Assembly: GCA_913042265.1 (NCBI GenBank)
Contig: CAJWKF010000006.1
Location: 1 to 46,184 of the forward strand
Length of the DNA: 46,184 bases
Source of the DNA: an uncultured Gammaproteobacteria bacterium
GTDB lineage: Bacteria; Pseudomonadota; Gammaproteobacteria; Nitrosococcales; Methylophagaceae
Reading direction: 5' to 3'
The first letter of the stretch is position 1. Every line of letters begins with the position of its first letter. The notes under the pieces were generated by a model, which did not search any database, was not told the origin of the DNA, and saw only the letters and a list, made by a program, of their open reading frames with translations. A program made the position numbers and the translations under genes. Of this stretch, positions 8,200 through 16,226 are shown in pieces.

Positions 8200-8932
8200 G
8201 GCTAATCAATTATTAGAAAATGCAATTGTAGTTACGGGAGCTGGGAGGCGAGTTGGTCATCATATTGCGTTACGTCTTCATCAAGATGGCTACGAAGTGA
8301 TAGCGCATTATCGTACGCTTACGCCGGAGATCCAAGTTTTAGCTAACTTGGGTATTAAAACGCTGCAGGCAGACTTATCAAATAGCCAACAGATCTTAGC
8401 ATTTGTAGCGACCCTAAAAATTTGTTGCAAGCAGTTTAGGGGGGTTATTCATAATGCATCCTCATTTGAGTCAACATCCGATAATATTGAGGTTGCTGTA
8501 GAACAATATAAGCAATTTTTTAATATCCATATGATGGCACCATTTTTGATAAATCAAAGTTTACAGTCAGTGTTAGTAGGTGAAGATGGTGCACCAGCGG
8601 ATATTATCCATATCACTGATATTAACGTTGAAAATCCAACGCCTGATTTTGACATTTATGGGAGTACCAAGGCGGGCTTACACAATATGACCTTAGCCTT
8701 GGCTAAAAAGTTTGGGCCTGAAATTAAAGTGAACGAGGTGGCACCTGGACCAGTATTATTTATGGAGACCCATTCTGACCAGGTTAGAGAGGACATTTTA
8801 GCGGAAACGTTGTTAGGAATAGAAGGCGGGCCAGAGCCCGTATATTTGGCAGTAAAAAGCCTATTGATGAACCCTTTTATCACTGGTTCAAGTATCCCGG
8901 TTGATGGTGGTCGCCGACTGTCCAAACGTTAA
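8198..8932 (+). CDS. folM: Dihydromonapterin reductase / pteridine reductase-like SDR (FolM)
   Basis: This 244-residue short-chain dehydrogenase of the pteridine reductase subgroup reduces dihydromonapterin and, weakly, dihydrofolate with NADPH. The coenzyme motif TGAGRRVG (13-20) has the Arg typical of this subgroup. The catalytic triad carries Asp141 instead of Ser (HITDINVE), with Tyr154 and Lys158 in YGSTK. HNASSF, KVNEVAPGPVLF and the closing PVDGGRRLS follow E. coli FolM closely. Its neighbours folK and folB support a pterin role. The 3' end overlaps the convergent folK by 45 bases, and the ATG overlaps the divergent methyltransferase ATG. Confidence 0.87.
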   Translation: MANQLLENAIVVTGAGRRVGHHIALRLHQDGYEVIAHYRTLTPEIQVLANLGIKTLQADLSNSQQILAFVATLKICCKQFRGVIHNASSFESTSDNIEVAVEQYKQFFNIHMMAPFLINQSLQSVLVGEDGAPADIIHITDINVENPTPDFDIYGSTKAGLHNMTLALAKKFGPEIKVNEVAPGPVLFMETHSDQVREDILAETLLGIEGGPEPVYLAVKSLLMNPFITGSSIPVDGGRRLSKR

Positions 8933-9385
8933 GCTATTGATTTCAATTAGGACACCTTTTTGACGAGCACTATAGGTTTGATGGGTTAAATAGTGACATA
9001 TTTCTTCAACTAGCGGATATAGAAAGTATTCATCGGTTATGTTGTTGGCGGGGCGAAGAAAATCTTCCTTGGAACCAATAGGACATAAAATATCCAGATC
9101 GGCAGGGCGATCTTTTATTTTGCTGGCAGGATCTTGCCTATCCCTCCCTAGTCTCGTTTCAATATCATTACAAACTGTTTTAAGTTCAGATGGATTATGG
9201 GCAGTTTCAATAAACACAACAACATTTAAAAAGTTATGGGTACTTTTCATTCCTACTGGCGGAATATTGAGAACACGACTCAATGTTAAGCTTGAAAAAT
9301 GCTTAAGCAACATAGTAATAATGGCGCCGATATTCTGGTGTGGCGATAAGTTACTGCCTATGCCGAGTAGATAACCTTGGGTCAT
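8888..9385 (-). CDS. folK: 2-amino-4-hydroxy-6-hydroxymethyldihydropteridine pyrophosphokinase (HPPK)
   Basis: This 165-residue enzyme transfers pyrophosphate from ATP to 6-hydroxymethyl-dihydropterin, the step before FolP in folate synthesis. It starts YLLGIGSNLSP. The Mg-binding core reads LGRDRQDPASKIKDRPADLDIL, a variant of the usual R-x-GPRTLDLDIL with the two key aspartates kept. The start overlaps the folB stop by one base (TGATG), so the pair is coupled. The last 45 bases are shared with the convergent folM gene. The C-terminus after about residue 140 is not conserved in an obvious way. Confidence 0.9.
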   Translation of the reverse strand: MTQGYLLGIGSNLSPHQNIGAIITMLLKHFSSLTLSRVLNIPPVGMKSTHNFLNVVVFIETAHNPSELKTVCNDIETRLGRDRQDPASKIKDRPADLDILCPIGSKEDFLRPANNITDEYFLYPLVEEICHYLTHQTYSARQKGVLIEINSLTFGQSATTINRDT

Positions 9386-9735
9386 CAGGCGGGACGTTCG
9401 ATAACGATCATGGCAATATTGTTGCCATGAAGTGCCACAGGCTTGCTCAGTGATAATTTAAGTTTTGGAATAGGGTAGTTTGAGAGTAATAGAGTGCATA
9501 GGTCTTCAGCTAGAGCTTCAATTAGTTGGTAGCTGCTATGTTCGACGAATTCAACAATAGTCTGAGCGATAGCGCCATAGTCGAGGGTGTCTGCGATATT
9601 ATCGCTGGCGGCAGCAAGACGAATATCCCAATCTATTTCTAAATTGAAATGAAGCGTCTGCTTTAATTCGCGCTCCCAGTCATGAATACCAATAATTGTG
9701 TCGATCTTTAGATTGTTAAGAAAAATTTTATCCAT
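9385..9735 (-). CDS. folB: Dihydroneopterin aldolase
   Basis: This enzyme of about 116 residues cleaves dihydroneopterin to 6-hydroxymethyl-dihydropterin and glycolaldehyde and feeds FolK directly. I start it at the ATG giving MDKIFLNNLKIDTIIGIHDWERE, which is where the family begins; an upstream in-frame start at 9777 would add 14 residues that look non-coding. Glu in the DWERE motif and the late active-site lysine in LKLSLSKPVAL are present, with DTLDYGAIAQ in between. It is divergent from plsY across 67 bases. Confidence 0.93.
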   Translation of the reverse strand: MDKIFLNNLKIDTIIGIHDWERELKQTLHFNLEIDWDIRLAAASDNIADTLDYGAIAQTIVEFVEHSSYQLIEALAEDLCTLLLSNYPIPKLKLSLSKPVALHGNNIAMIVIERPA

Positions 9736-9802
9736 GAGTCTGCATCTAATGTAAAAAATAACCCTATAATGGAGCAATAATGAAATTAGGCTAAATCATA
9801 TC

Positions 9803-10405
9803 ATGCTTGTAATATCAACTTTGCACATAGCGGCCATAGTCGCAGCTTATTTAATCGGTTCATTATCGAGCGCTATTATCTTATGCAAATTAGCTGGTCT
9901 GCCAGATCCAAGATCAGAAGGCTCAGGAAATCCAGGCGCGACAAATGTACTTCGGATTGGTGGAAAAAAGTTAGCTGTAATGGTGCTGTTTATTGATGTG
10001 GTAAAGGGTGTCTTGCCAGTTGCAATAGTTGGTATGGCGGGCTTCAACCTGACATGGGTAGCAGCTACTGCATTTGCAGTCTTTTTAGGTCATTTATATC
10101 CAGTTTTTTTCCAATTCAAAGGTGGTAAAGGAGTTGCCACTGCTTTAGGCGGCTTTCTCGCCTTATCACCCTCATTAGGCGGAGCGATTCTATTAAGCTG
10201 GTTAGTTGTCTTTTTTATCAGCAGAATATCATCATTATCAGCTATCATTGCTGCATCTTTAGCACCCTTATACAGTGTGTGGCTCATCAATAGCCTTGAG
10301 GCCCGTTGGATTATCTTTGTGATGACGACTATGTTGATAATCCGCCATAAAAGCAACATCAAGCGGCTTTTATTAGGTGAGGAATCTAATCTTAAACAGG
10401 ACTAG
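9803..10405 (+). CDS. plsY: Acyl-phosphate:glycerol-3-phosphate acyltransferase PlsY
   Basis: This 200-residue inner-membrane enzyme makes 1-acyl-glycerol-3-phosphate from acyl phosphate and glycerol-3-phosphate, the first committed phospholipid step. It has about five membrane helices. All three conserved cytosolic motifs are visible: [12 protein letters not shown] (about 41-52), [14 protein letters not shown] (about 107-120), and the C-terminal [14 protein letters not shown]. The divergent arrangement with folB and convergent arrangement with tsaD resemble E. coli ygiH/folB/tsaD. It overlaps the tsaD 3' end by 14 bases. Confidence 0.97.
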   Translation: MLVISTLHIAAIVAAYLIGSLSSAIILCKLAGLPDPRSEGSGNPGATNVLRIGGKKLAVMVLFIDVVKGVLPVAIVGMAGFNLTWVAATAFAVFLGHLYPVFFQFKGGKGVATALGGFLALSPSLGGAILLSWLVVFFISRISSLSAIIAASLAPLYSVWLINSLEARWIIFVMTTMLIIRHKSNIKRLLLGEESNLKQD

Positions 10406-11411
10406 GTGGAGTTAACTCTTCCAGCGGCCAGCGCGGCCTTACTGAGAATGAAGGTGCTGTTGATGTTTTGATCATCGAACGTTGGCGCATGGCTCCTGTA
10501 AACGCGATCATAGCTCCATTATCACTACAAAATTCTTGTCTGGGATAGTAAGTTTGAATTTCTTTTATGTCATTGAGACTTACCCTTAAAGCTTTATTTG
10601 CACTAACGCCTCCTGCTATCACTAAAGTAGAATACCCCGTTTGTTTCATAGCGCGCTTGCATTTGATTGCGAGTGTTTCAACTGCGGCATTCTGGAAAGC
10701 TAAAGCAATATCAGCCCGATCTTGGTCAGTTTTTTTGCTATTGAGCCATGTGTTCATGCTAAAAGTTTTTAGTCCACTAAAGCTGAAATCCAAGCCCGGT
10801 CGATTTGTCATTGGTCGGGGGAATTCATATTTACCATGTGTACCGTGTTCAGCTAGAGCAGCTAAAACTGGGCCACCAGGATAAGGCAGACCTAACATTT
10901 TGGCAGTTTTATCAAAAGCCTCTCCCACAGCATCATCAAGAGACTCCCCTAGTAGTCGGTATTGACCAACACCTTGAACATCTACGAGTAAAGTATGGCC
11001 ACCTGATACTAATAGAGAAACAAATGGAAATAATGGTGGTTTTTCCTCCATTAAAGGTGATAACAAGTGCCCTTCCATGTGGTTAACTGCCAGTGCCGGG
11101 ATATTTAGTGCCCAAGCAAGACTTCGACCGATAGCTGCACCCACTAATAATGCGCCAACTAATCCTGGACCGGCAGTATAAGCAATTGCATCGATGTCAC
11201 AACGCCGAAGTTGTGCTTCAGCCAATACTTGCTCGATTAAAGGCAGAGTCTTGCGAATATGATCGCGAGAGGCTAATTCTGGAACTACTCCGCCATATTG
11301 AGCATGTAGCTCGATTTGACTATACAGGGCGTGGGCTAGCAAGCCTTGTTCAGTATCATAAAGTGCTATGCCTGTTTCGTCACAGGAAGATTCGATGCCT
11401 AATACGCGCAT
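10392..11411 (-). CDS. tsaD: tRNA N6-adenosine threonylcarbamoyltransferase TsaD
   Basis: This 339-residue Kae1/Qri7-family protein transfers the threonylcarbamoyl group to A37 of ANN-reading tRNAs, acting with TsaB and TsaE. The metal-binding His111 and His115 lie in [20 protein letters not shown] at the start, LVSGGHT, the FSGLKT core and [13 protein letters not shown] are canonical. The upstream partner TsaC is also in this window (29382-29930). The gene is divergent from rpsU, as in E. coli. No clear Shine-Dalgarno precedes its ATG. Confidence 0.97.
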   Translation of the reverse strand: MRVLGIESSCDETGIALYDTEQGLLAHALYSQIELHAQYGGVVPELASRDHIRKTLPLIEQVLAEAQLRRCDIDAIAYTAGPGLVGALLVGAAIGRSLAWALNIPALAVNHMEGHLLSPLMEEKPPLFPFVSLLVSGGHTLLVDVQGVGQYRLLGESLDDAVGEAFDKTAKMLGLPYPGGPVLAALAEHGTHGKYEFPRPMTNRPGLDFSFSGLKTFSMNTWLNSKKTDQDRADIALAFQNAAVETLAIKCKRAMKQTGYSTLVIAGGVSANKALRVSLNDIKEIQTYYPRQEFCSDNGAMIAFTGAMRQRSMIKTSTAPSFSVRPRWPLEELTPPSPV

Positions 11412-11507
11412 TAAAAAAGTTCTTTGTAGAGCTAATAAAGTGAGTGTGTATTATGCCTTTATTTAAAAGAATTAGATTGATCTGTTTTCTTTCTGCCAAA
11501 TCTTTCG

Positions 11508-11513
11508 TACAAT
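11508..11513 (+). promoter_or_regulatory. Possible -10 element of the rpsU operon promoter
   Basis: TACAAT lies 39 bases before the rpsU ATG in the tsaD-rpsU divergent gap. The -35 region at standard spacing (TTTTCT) is poor, so only the -10 is suggested. The ribosome-binding site AGGA at about 11541 precedes rpsU. Confidence 0.35.
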
Positions 11514-11552
11514 TAAGGGCTTTCCAACAAATTTTGTATTAGGATCCTATAT

Positions 11553-11768
11553 ATGCCATCAGTTCGTCTAAAAGAAAACGAGCCATTTGATATTGCTCTA
11601 CGTCGTTTTAAACGTGCATGCGAAAAAGCAGGCACTGTTGCAGAAGCCAGAGCTCGTGAAGCGTATGAAAAGCCAACGACAGTGCGCAAACGCGCTGCCG
11701 CCGCAGCAGTTAAACGCCATCAGAAGAAAACATCACGTGAAAGCGCTCGCCGTATCCGCATGTATTAA
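11553..11768 (+). CDS. rpsU: 30S ribosomal protein bS21
   Basis: This 71-residue, very basic small-subunit protein sits near the 16S anti-Shine-Dalgarno region and aids initiation. [21 protein letters not shown] and the ending RRIRMY are family hallmarks. It heads the macromolecular synthesis operon rpsU-yqeY-dnaG-rpoD, which links translation, replication priming and transcription. yqeY follows after 14 bases. Confidence 0.98.
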   Translation: MPSVRLKENEPFDIALRRFKRACEKAGTVAEARAREAYEKPTTVRKRAAAAAVKRHQKKTSRESARRIRMY

Positions 11769-11782
11769 ACAACGCTATCACC

Positions 11783-12244
11783 ATGCCCGCAGAAGCTAGT
11801 CCCTTAAAATTAACTATTCAAGACAATGTCAAGGCTGCAATGCGCGCCAAAGACAGAGTTCGTCTTGTGACATTGCGCACAATTATGGCTGAGATCAAGC
11901 AGATTGAAGTCGATAAGCGTGTTGATCTAACTGATGAAGGTATCCTTACAATCCTCACGAAGATGTGCAAGCAGCGTCGCGATTCCCTGAGTCAGTTTGA
12001 GAATGCAGGTCGTACTGACCTTGCTCAAATTGAAATTGCTGAGTTAGCAGTTATTAGTGAGTTCATGCCAACGCCCATGACAGATAATGAGATATCAGCT
12101 GCAATTGCAGAAACTATTACACAAACTGGCGCATCGAGCCCGAAAGATATGGGTGTAGTAATGAATATGCTCAGACCAAAGTTACAAGGTAAAGCCGATA
12201 TGGGGGCAGTGAGCGGCCTCGTTAAGGCGGCGCTCACCGTATAA
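11783..12244 (+). CDS. yqeY: GatB/YqeY domain-containing protein
   Basis: This 153-residue protein matches the YqeY family, a stand-alone version of the C-terminal tRNA-binding helical domain of the amidotransferase subunit GatB. Typical pieces are DNVKAAMRAKDRVRLVTLRTI, LTKMCKQRRDSLSQFENAGR, IAELAVISEFMP and the closing GKADMGAVSGLVKA. A role in tRNA-dependent amidation or tRNA quality control is assumed from homology only. Its place between rpsU and dnaG is common outside the enterobacteria. Confidence 0.94.
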   Translation: MPAEASPLKLTIQDNVKAAMRAKDRVRLVTLRTIMAEIKQIEVDKRVDLTDEGILTILTKMCKQRRDSLSQFENAGRTDLAQIEIAELAVISEFMPTPMTDNEISAAIAETITQTGASSPKDMGVVMNMLRPKLQGKADMGAVSGLVKAALTV

Positions 12245-12317
12245 ATAGTCCATCGCTTGCTAAGTCAGATTAACATTGTACTTGGATTGTTGGGCGCCTT
12301 AGGCTATAAGGTTTAAT

Positions 12318-14051
12318 ATGGCTGGCCAAATTCCTCCCCAATTTATTGATGACTTATTAATTCGTGTAGATATCACTGATGTCATAGACGCTAGGGTTCC
12401 GCTTAAGAAAGCAGGAAAAAACCTACAAGCGTGCTGCCCTTTTCATAACGAAAAAACTCCTTCTTTTACTGTGAGTTCTGAAAAACAGTTCTATCATTGT
12501 TTTGGATGTGGAGCACACGGTACAGCGATTGGGTTTTTGATGGAATATGATCAGATGAGCTTTCCAGAAGCTATTCATGAGCTAGCCGATTCTGTGGGCA
12601 TGATTGTACCGACTTCACAGTCATTCACTCCTAATCCAGCGAAACAGAACTTGTATGAATTGTTGGATAAAGTGAGCCAGTTTTATATTCAACAATTACA
12701 GACACACCCTAAGCGTAACGAATTCAAGAGTTATCTCAAACAGCGCGGCTTATCATCTGCGATTATTGAGCACTTTGGTATAGGTATGGCTCCAGAAGGT
12801 TGGGACTATGTCCTTAAGAAATTTGGAGGTTCGAAGCAAGCAATAGACCAGTTAAATGAAGCCGGGTTATTGAGCAGTAACGATAAAGGTAGTACATATG
12901 ATCGTTTTCGTAACCGAGTTATGTTTCCAATTAGAGATCGGCGAGGCCGAGTTATTGGCTTTGGTGGTAGAGTTTTAGATGATAGTACGCCAAAATATTT
13001 AAACTCACCCGAAACGCCTGTATTTCATAAAGGTCATGAGCTCTATGGGCTATATCAAGCGCGAAAAGCGAATCGAAAGCTAGAGCGGCTCATCATCGTT
13101 GAAGGTTACATGGATGTCATTGCATTAGCAGAAAAAGGTATTAGTAATGCAGTTGCTACTCTAGGAACTGCCACCACTCCAGAGCACCTGAGGCAACTAC
13201 AGCGAAGCGCACCAGAAGTCATTTTTTGTTTTGATGGAGATAGGGCAGGAAGAGAAGCTGCATGGCGTGCGGCTGAAAATGCATTACCCTTATTGGGAGG
13301 GAATCATCAGCTCAAATTTATGTTCCTTCCTGAAGGCGAAGATCCTGACACGTTAGTTAAACAAGAGGGTGCTGATGCTTTTAACAAGTTAGTTACTGAT
13401 GCTATGAATTTTTCAGATTTCTTTTTTGAAAGCTTAGAAAAGCGGGTTGATATTGACTCTATGGATGGAAGGGCAAGGTTAATTGAAATTGCCCGGCCAT
13501 ATTTAAGGCACATTCCCACAGGTGTTTATCGCGATATGTTTGAGCAGCGTTTAGTAGAGAGGGCGCAAACAAGCACCGCGGTATTACATAAGCATCTAGA
13601 AACGCCACCTAAAGCAGAAAAAATTATTAATAAAATGACTGGGGTATCCACCGGTATGTCACCGATTAGGATGGCCATTACAATTCTTCTGCAACACCCA
13701 GAGCTACATAAAGCCGTTGGTGATTTTGACAAGATTGCAAATTTATCACGACCGGGAATTGCTATTTTGATAGAGCTACTTGAAACTTTACGTCAACAAC
13801 CACATTTGAATACTGCTGCTTTATTAGAAAGAGCAAGAGAAGCAGAACATGCTGACCATTTAATAAAGTTAGCGATACAAACGTTAACTTTAAGCGCAAA
13901 AGAGCTGGAACATGAATTAGTCGGTGCTGTGGAACAATTGCAACAGGAGGCTCAAAAGTCACGTCATGAAGTTCTGATGGCAAAGGGCTTGAGTCAGCTA
14001 ACACAAGAAGAGCGAGAAGAAATTCAACGACTAGAAATAAGAATGAGGTGA
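12318..14051 (+). CDS. dnaG: DNA primase
   Basis: This 577-residue primase makes RNA primers at the replication fork and binds DnaB helicase. The CHC2 zinc ligands are Cys40, His43, Cys61 and Cys64 (CPFH and CFGC). The TOPRIM domain has the acidic EGYMDVIAL (Glu262, Asp266) and [15 protein letters not shown]. The C-terminal part from about 435 is the helicase-interaction domain. Length and order fit the family. It lies 73 bases after yqeY, and about 100 bases before the rpoD start. Confidence 0.98.
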   Translation: MAGQIPPQFIDDLLIRVDITDVIDARVPLKKAGKNLQACCPFHNEKTPSFTVSSEKQFYHCFGCGAHGTAIGFLMEYDQMSFPEAIHELADSVGMIVPTSQSFTPNPAKQNLYELLDKVSQFYIQQLQTHPKRNEFKSYLKQRGLSSAIIEHFGIGMAPEGWDYVLKKFGGSKQAIDQLNEAGLLSSNDKGSTYDRFRNRVMFPIRDRRGRVIGFGGRVLDDSTPKYLNSPETPVFHKGHELYGLYQARKANRKLERLIIVEGYMDVIALAEKGISNAVATLGTATTPEHLRQLQRSAPEVIFCFDGDRAGREAAWRAAENALPLLGGNHQLKFMFLPEGEDPDTLVKQEGADAFNKLVTDAMNFSDFFFESLEKRVDIDSMDGRARLIEIARPYLRHIPTGVYRDMFEQRLVERAQTSTAVLHKHLETPPKAEKIINKMTGVSTGMSPIRMAITILLQHPELHKAVGDFDKIANLSRPGIAILIELLETLRQQPHLNTAALLERAREAEHADHLIKLAIQTLTLSAKELEHELVGAVEQLQQEAQKSRHEVLMAKGLSQLTQEEREEIQRLEIRMR

Positions 14052-14064
14052 TAAGTATGAAAAT

Positions 14065-14109
14065 TTGCGCATCAAAAAATGTGCAATATTATGGACTTAT
14101 AGTTATAAT
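14065..14109 (+). promoter_or_regulatory. dnaG-rpoD junction: imperfect inverted repeat and possible rpoD promoter
   Basis: TTGCGCAT (14065-14072) and ATGTGCAA (14079-14086) form an inverted repeat with one G-U pair around an A-rich loop. A perfect TATAAT follows at 14104-14109, 45 bases before the rpoD ATG. TTGCGC with TATTAT (14087-14092, 16-base spacer) is an alternative promoter. In E. coli extra promoters lie in dnaG and the dnaG-rpoD region is a processing site; this element may serve either purpose here. Confidence 0.4.
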
Positions 14110-14154
14110 TGTCTACCCACAGTATTTGTCAGATATGATGTAAAAAGAGGTCAA

Positions 14155-15957
14155 ATGAAAGATCAACAATCCCGCATTAAAGCGCTTATAACCCTCGGTA
14201 AAGAGCGAGGGTATCTCACTTATGGTGAGATTAATGATCATTTACCAGAAGATATGGTCGATGCGGATCAAATTGAAGACATCATTGGTATGTTTAGTGA
14301 CCTTGGCATCGTGGTGCATGAAGATGGTATGGATACTGATGAGATGGAGCGCTTGGCTGAAGCTGCGTCTTCAGGTGATGAGGTATCAGCAGAAGAAGCA
14401 GCAGCAGTATTAGCTAGCTCGGATGGTGAATTTGGACGCACAACTGATCCTGTCCGTATGTACATGCGTGAAATGGGGTCTGTTGAGTTATTGACTCGTG
14501 AAGGTGAGATCGTTATTGCAAAGCGGATTGAAGCTGGTCTGCGCGAAAGTCTTTTCATGCTGTCTACCTACCCACCTTGCATCCTTAACTTTTTGGAGTT
14601 GTACGATGCTGTTGAGGCAGGCGAAATGCGGCTAAATGAATTGATGAAAGGTTTTAATTTAAGCGATGAAGAACAAGCTAAATTAATTGCTGAGCAGGCG
14701 GCTATAGCATTATCTGATGACGGTGATGAAGATGATGAAGCTGCAGCAGGAGTTGATCCTGAAGAAGCTCGCGAACGTTTCCAACTATTACGAGATGCCC
14801 ATCTTGCCGCAGAAAAAGCCAAAGCAGCTGGCAAAGCCAACCTACCAGAGTTGAATGAATTAGTTAGTAGTATCTTTATGGAATTCAAGTTAACTCCAAA
14901 AACGCTGATTTTCTTGAATAACTTAATGGGTAGTACGGTGGAAGTCATCCGAAAACAAGAGCGTTCTATTGCTAAGATAGTTGTTGATCAAGGCCGAATG
15001 AATCGTCGTGACTTTATTGATTCTTTTACAGGTAATGAAGTTAATTTAAAGTGGACTGATAAGCATGTCCGTGCCAAAAAACATTACTCATCAACGATTA
15101 AAAAAAATCTCGAGCAGGTTTTAGAAGCACAACAAACAATGGCAGTATTAGCTGATGATCGTGAAATGAATATCGGTGAGATTAAAGAGATAAGTCGGCA
15201 AATGTCGATTGCTGAAGCGAAAGCGCGGCGGGCTAAAAAAGAGATGGTAGAAGCGAACTTGCGCCTAGTTATTTCAATTGCTAAAAAATATACTAACCGA
15301 GGCTTACAATTCTTAGATCTGATTCAAGAAGGTAATATCGGCTTGATGAAAGCGGTTGATAAGTTTGAATATCAACGAGGTTATAAATTCTCTACTTATG
15401 CAACATGGTGGATTCGCCAAGCAATCACCCGTTCCATTGCTGATCAAGCGCGGACGATACGAATCCCTGTACATATGATTGAAACAATTAATAAGCTTAA
15501 TCGTATTGCACGCCAAATGCTGCAGGAAATGGGTCGTGAGCCTACACCAGAAGAGCTGTCTGAGCGTGTTGAGATGCCAGAAGATAAGGTACGGAAAGTC
15601 CTTAAAATTTCTAAAGAGCCTATATCTATGGAAACTCCAATCGGCGATGATGAAGATTCTCATCTAGGTGATTTTGTGGAAGATGTGAACGTTATGTCTC
15701 CTCAAGATGCTGCAATGATAGAGGGTTTAAAAGAAGCAACTCAAGGTATGCTGGGTGGATTGACTGAACGTGAGGCGAAAGTCTTGCGGATGCGTTTCGG
15801 TATAGATATGAACACCGATCACACACTTGAAGAAGTAGGTAAACAGTTTGATGTAACGCGTGAACGTATTCGTCAAATTGAAGCTAAAGCGTTGCGTAAA
15901 CTTCGCCACCCAACACGGTCGGATCAATTACGCAGCTTCCTTGATACTGATAATTAA
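14155..15957 (+). CDS. rpoD: RNA polymerase primary sigma factor (sigma-70)
   Basis: This 600-residue housekeeping sigma factor starts at the ATG giving [19 protein letters not shown], with AAAGAGG upstream; a TTG 90 bases earlier is in frame but would add a non-family sequence. Region 1.1 is followed by an acidic stretch and by the non-conserved region. Region 2 includes [18 protein letters not shown] and [15 protein letters not shown], which bind core and the -10. Region 4.2, with [20 protein letters not shown], binds the -35. It is last in the rpsU operon, and a tRNA begins 7 bases after its TAA. Confidence 0.98.
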   Translation: MKDQQSRIKALITLGKERGYLTYGEINDHLPEDMVDADQIEDIIGMFSDLGIVVHEDGMDTDEMERLAEAASSGDEVSAEEAAAVLASSDGEFGRTTDPVRMYMREMGSVELLTREGEIVIAKRIEAGLRESLFMLSTYPPCILNFLELYDAVEAGEMRLNELMKGFNLSDEEQAKLIAEQAAIALSDDGDEDDEAAAGVDPEEARERFQLLRDAHLAAEKAKAAGKANLPELNELVSSIFMEFKLTPKTLIFLNNLMGSTVEVIRKQERSIAKIVVDQGRMNRRDFIDSFTGNEVNLKWTDKHVRAKKHYSSTIKKNLEQVLEAQQTMAVLADDREMNIGEIKEISRQMSIAEAKARRAKKEMVEANLRLVISIAKKYTNRGLQFLDLIQEGNIGLMKAVDKFEYQRGYKFSTYATWWIRQAITRSIADQARTIRIPVHMIETINKLNRIARQMLQEMGREPTPEELSERVEMPEDKVRKVLKISKEPISMETPIGDDEDSHLGDFVEDVNVMSPQDAAMIEGLKEATQGMLGGLTEREAKVLRMRFGIDMNTDHTLEEVGKQFDVTRERIRQIEAKALRKLRHPTRSDQLRSFLDTDN

Positions 15958-15964
15958 AAGTTTA

Positions 15965-16041
15965 GGGCCCATAGCTCAGCTGGTTAGAGCACTCGACTCA
16001 TAATCGATTGGTCCCAGGTTCAAGTCCTGGTGGGCCCACCA
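15965..16041 (+). tRNA. ileX: tRNA-Ile2 (CAT anticodon, lysidine type)
   Basis: The gene is 77 bases with encoded CCA. Acceptor GGGCCCA pairs with TGGGCCC, the anticodon loop is CTCATAA, and the T arm is CCAGG/CCTGG. The anticodon stem ...CGA/TCG... and the position next to rpoD match E. coli ileX rather than elongator tRNA-Met, and a separate tRNA-Met with the typical stem occurs at 18391. The wobble C would be converted to lysidine by TilS to read AUA. Base 27-43 is a C-U mismatch. It can only be transcribed from promoters in or before rpoD. Confidence 0.85.
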
Positions 16042-16045
16042 GAGT

Positions 16046-16077
16046 AAAACCCAGTATCGAAGGATATTGGGTTTTTT
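16046..16077 (+). terminator. Terminator of the rpsU-rpoD-tRNA operon
   Basis: AAAACCCA and TGGGTTTT flank an inner TATC/GATA stem, followed by a T run at 16072-16077. It starts 4 bases after the tRNA CCA and is symmetrical enough to act in both directions. Confidence 0.85.
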
Positions 16078-16189
16078 AATGAAATAAATAGTGCTGGCTG
16101 TTTAGGGTCATTTTAAGACATCATTTTTGATTAAAAAAACACATACTTACGCTTATCAAGGTTGATGTCAAATAAGATTAGCTACGAAA

Positions 16190-16218
16190 GAGACAGTGAA
16201 ACATATCTACATTATAAT
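16190..16218 (+). promoter_or_regulatory. Sigma-70 promoter of mltD, very close to the start codon
   Basis: GAGACA (16190-16195, 4 of 6) and a perfect TATAAT (16213-16218) are 17 bases apart. Transcription would begin about 16225-16227, at or just before the mltD ATG at 16227, giving a leaderless or almost leaderless mRNA. No Shine-Dalgarno lies before that ATG. Confidence 0.5.
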
Positions 16219-16226
16219 GCTGCACT

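Noticed and set aside
11150-11443. 97-codon plus-strand ORF opposite tsaD
   Set aside because: Shadow of the highly conserved tsaD gene.
14065-14154. Extended N-terminus of RpoD from TTG
   Set aside because: The extra 30 residues are not found in sigma-70 proteins and the ATG at 14155 has a good AAAGAGG site.
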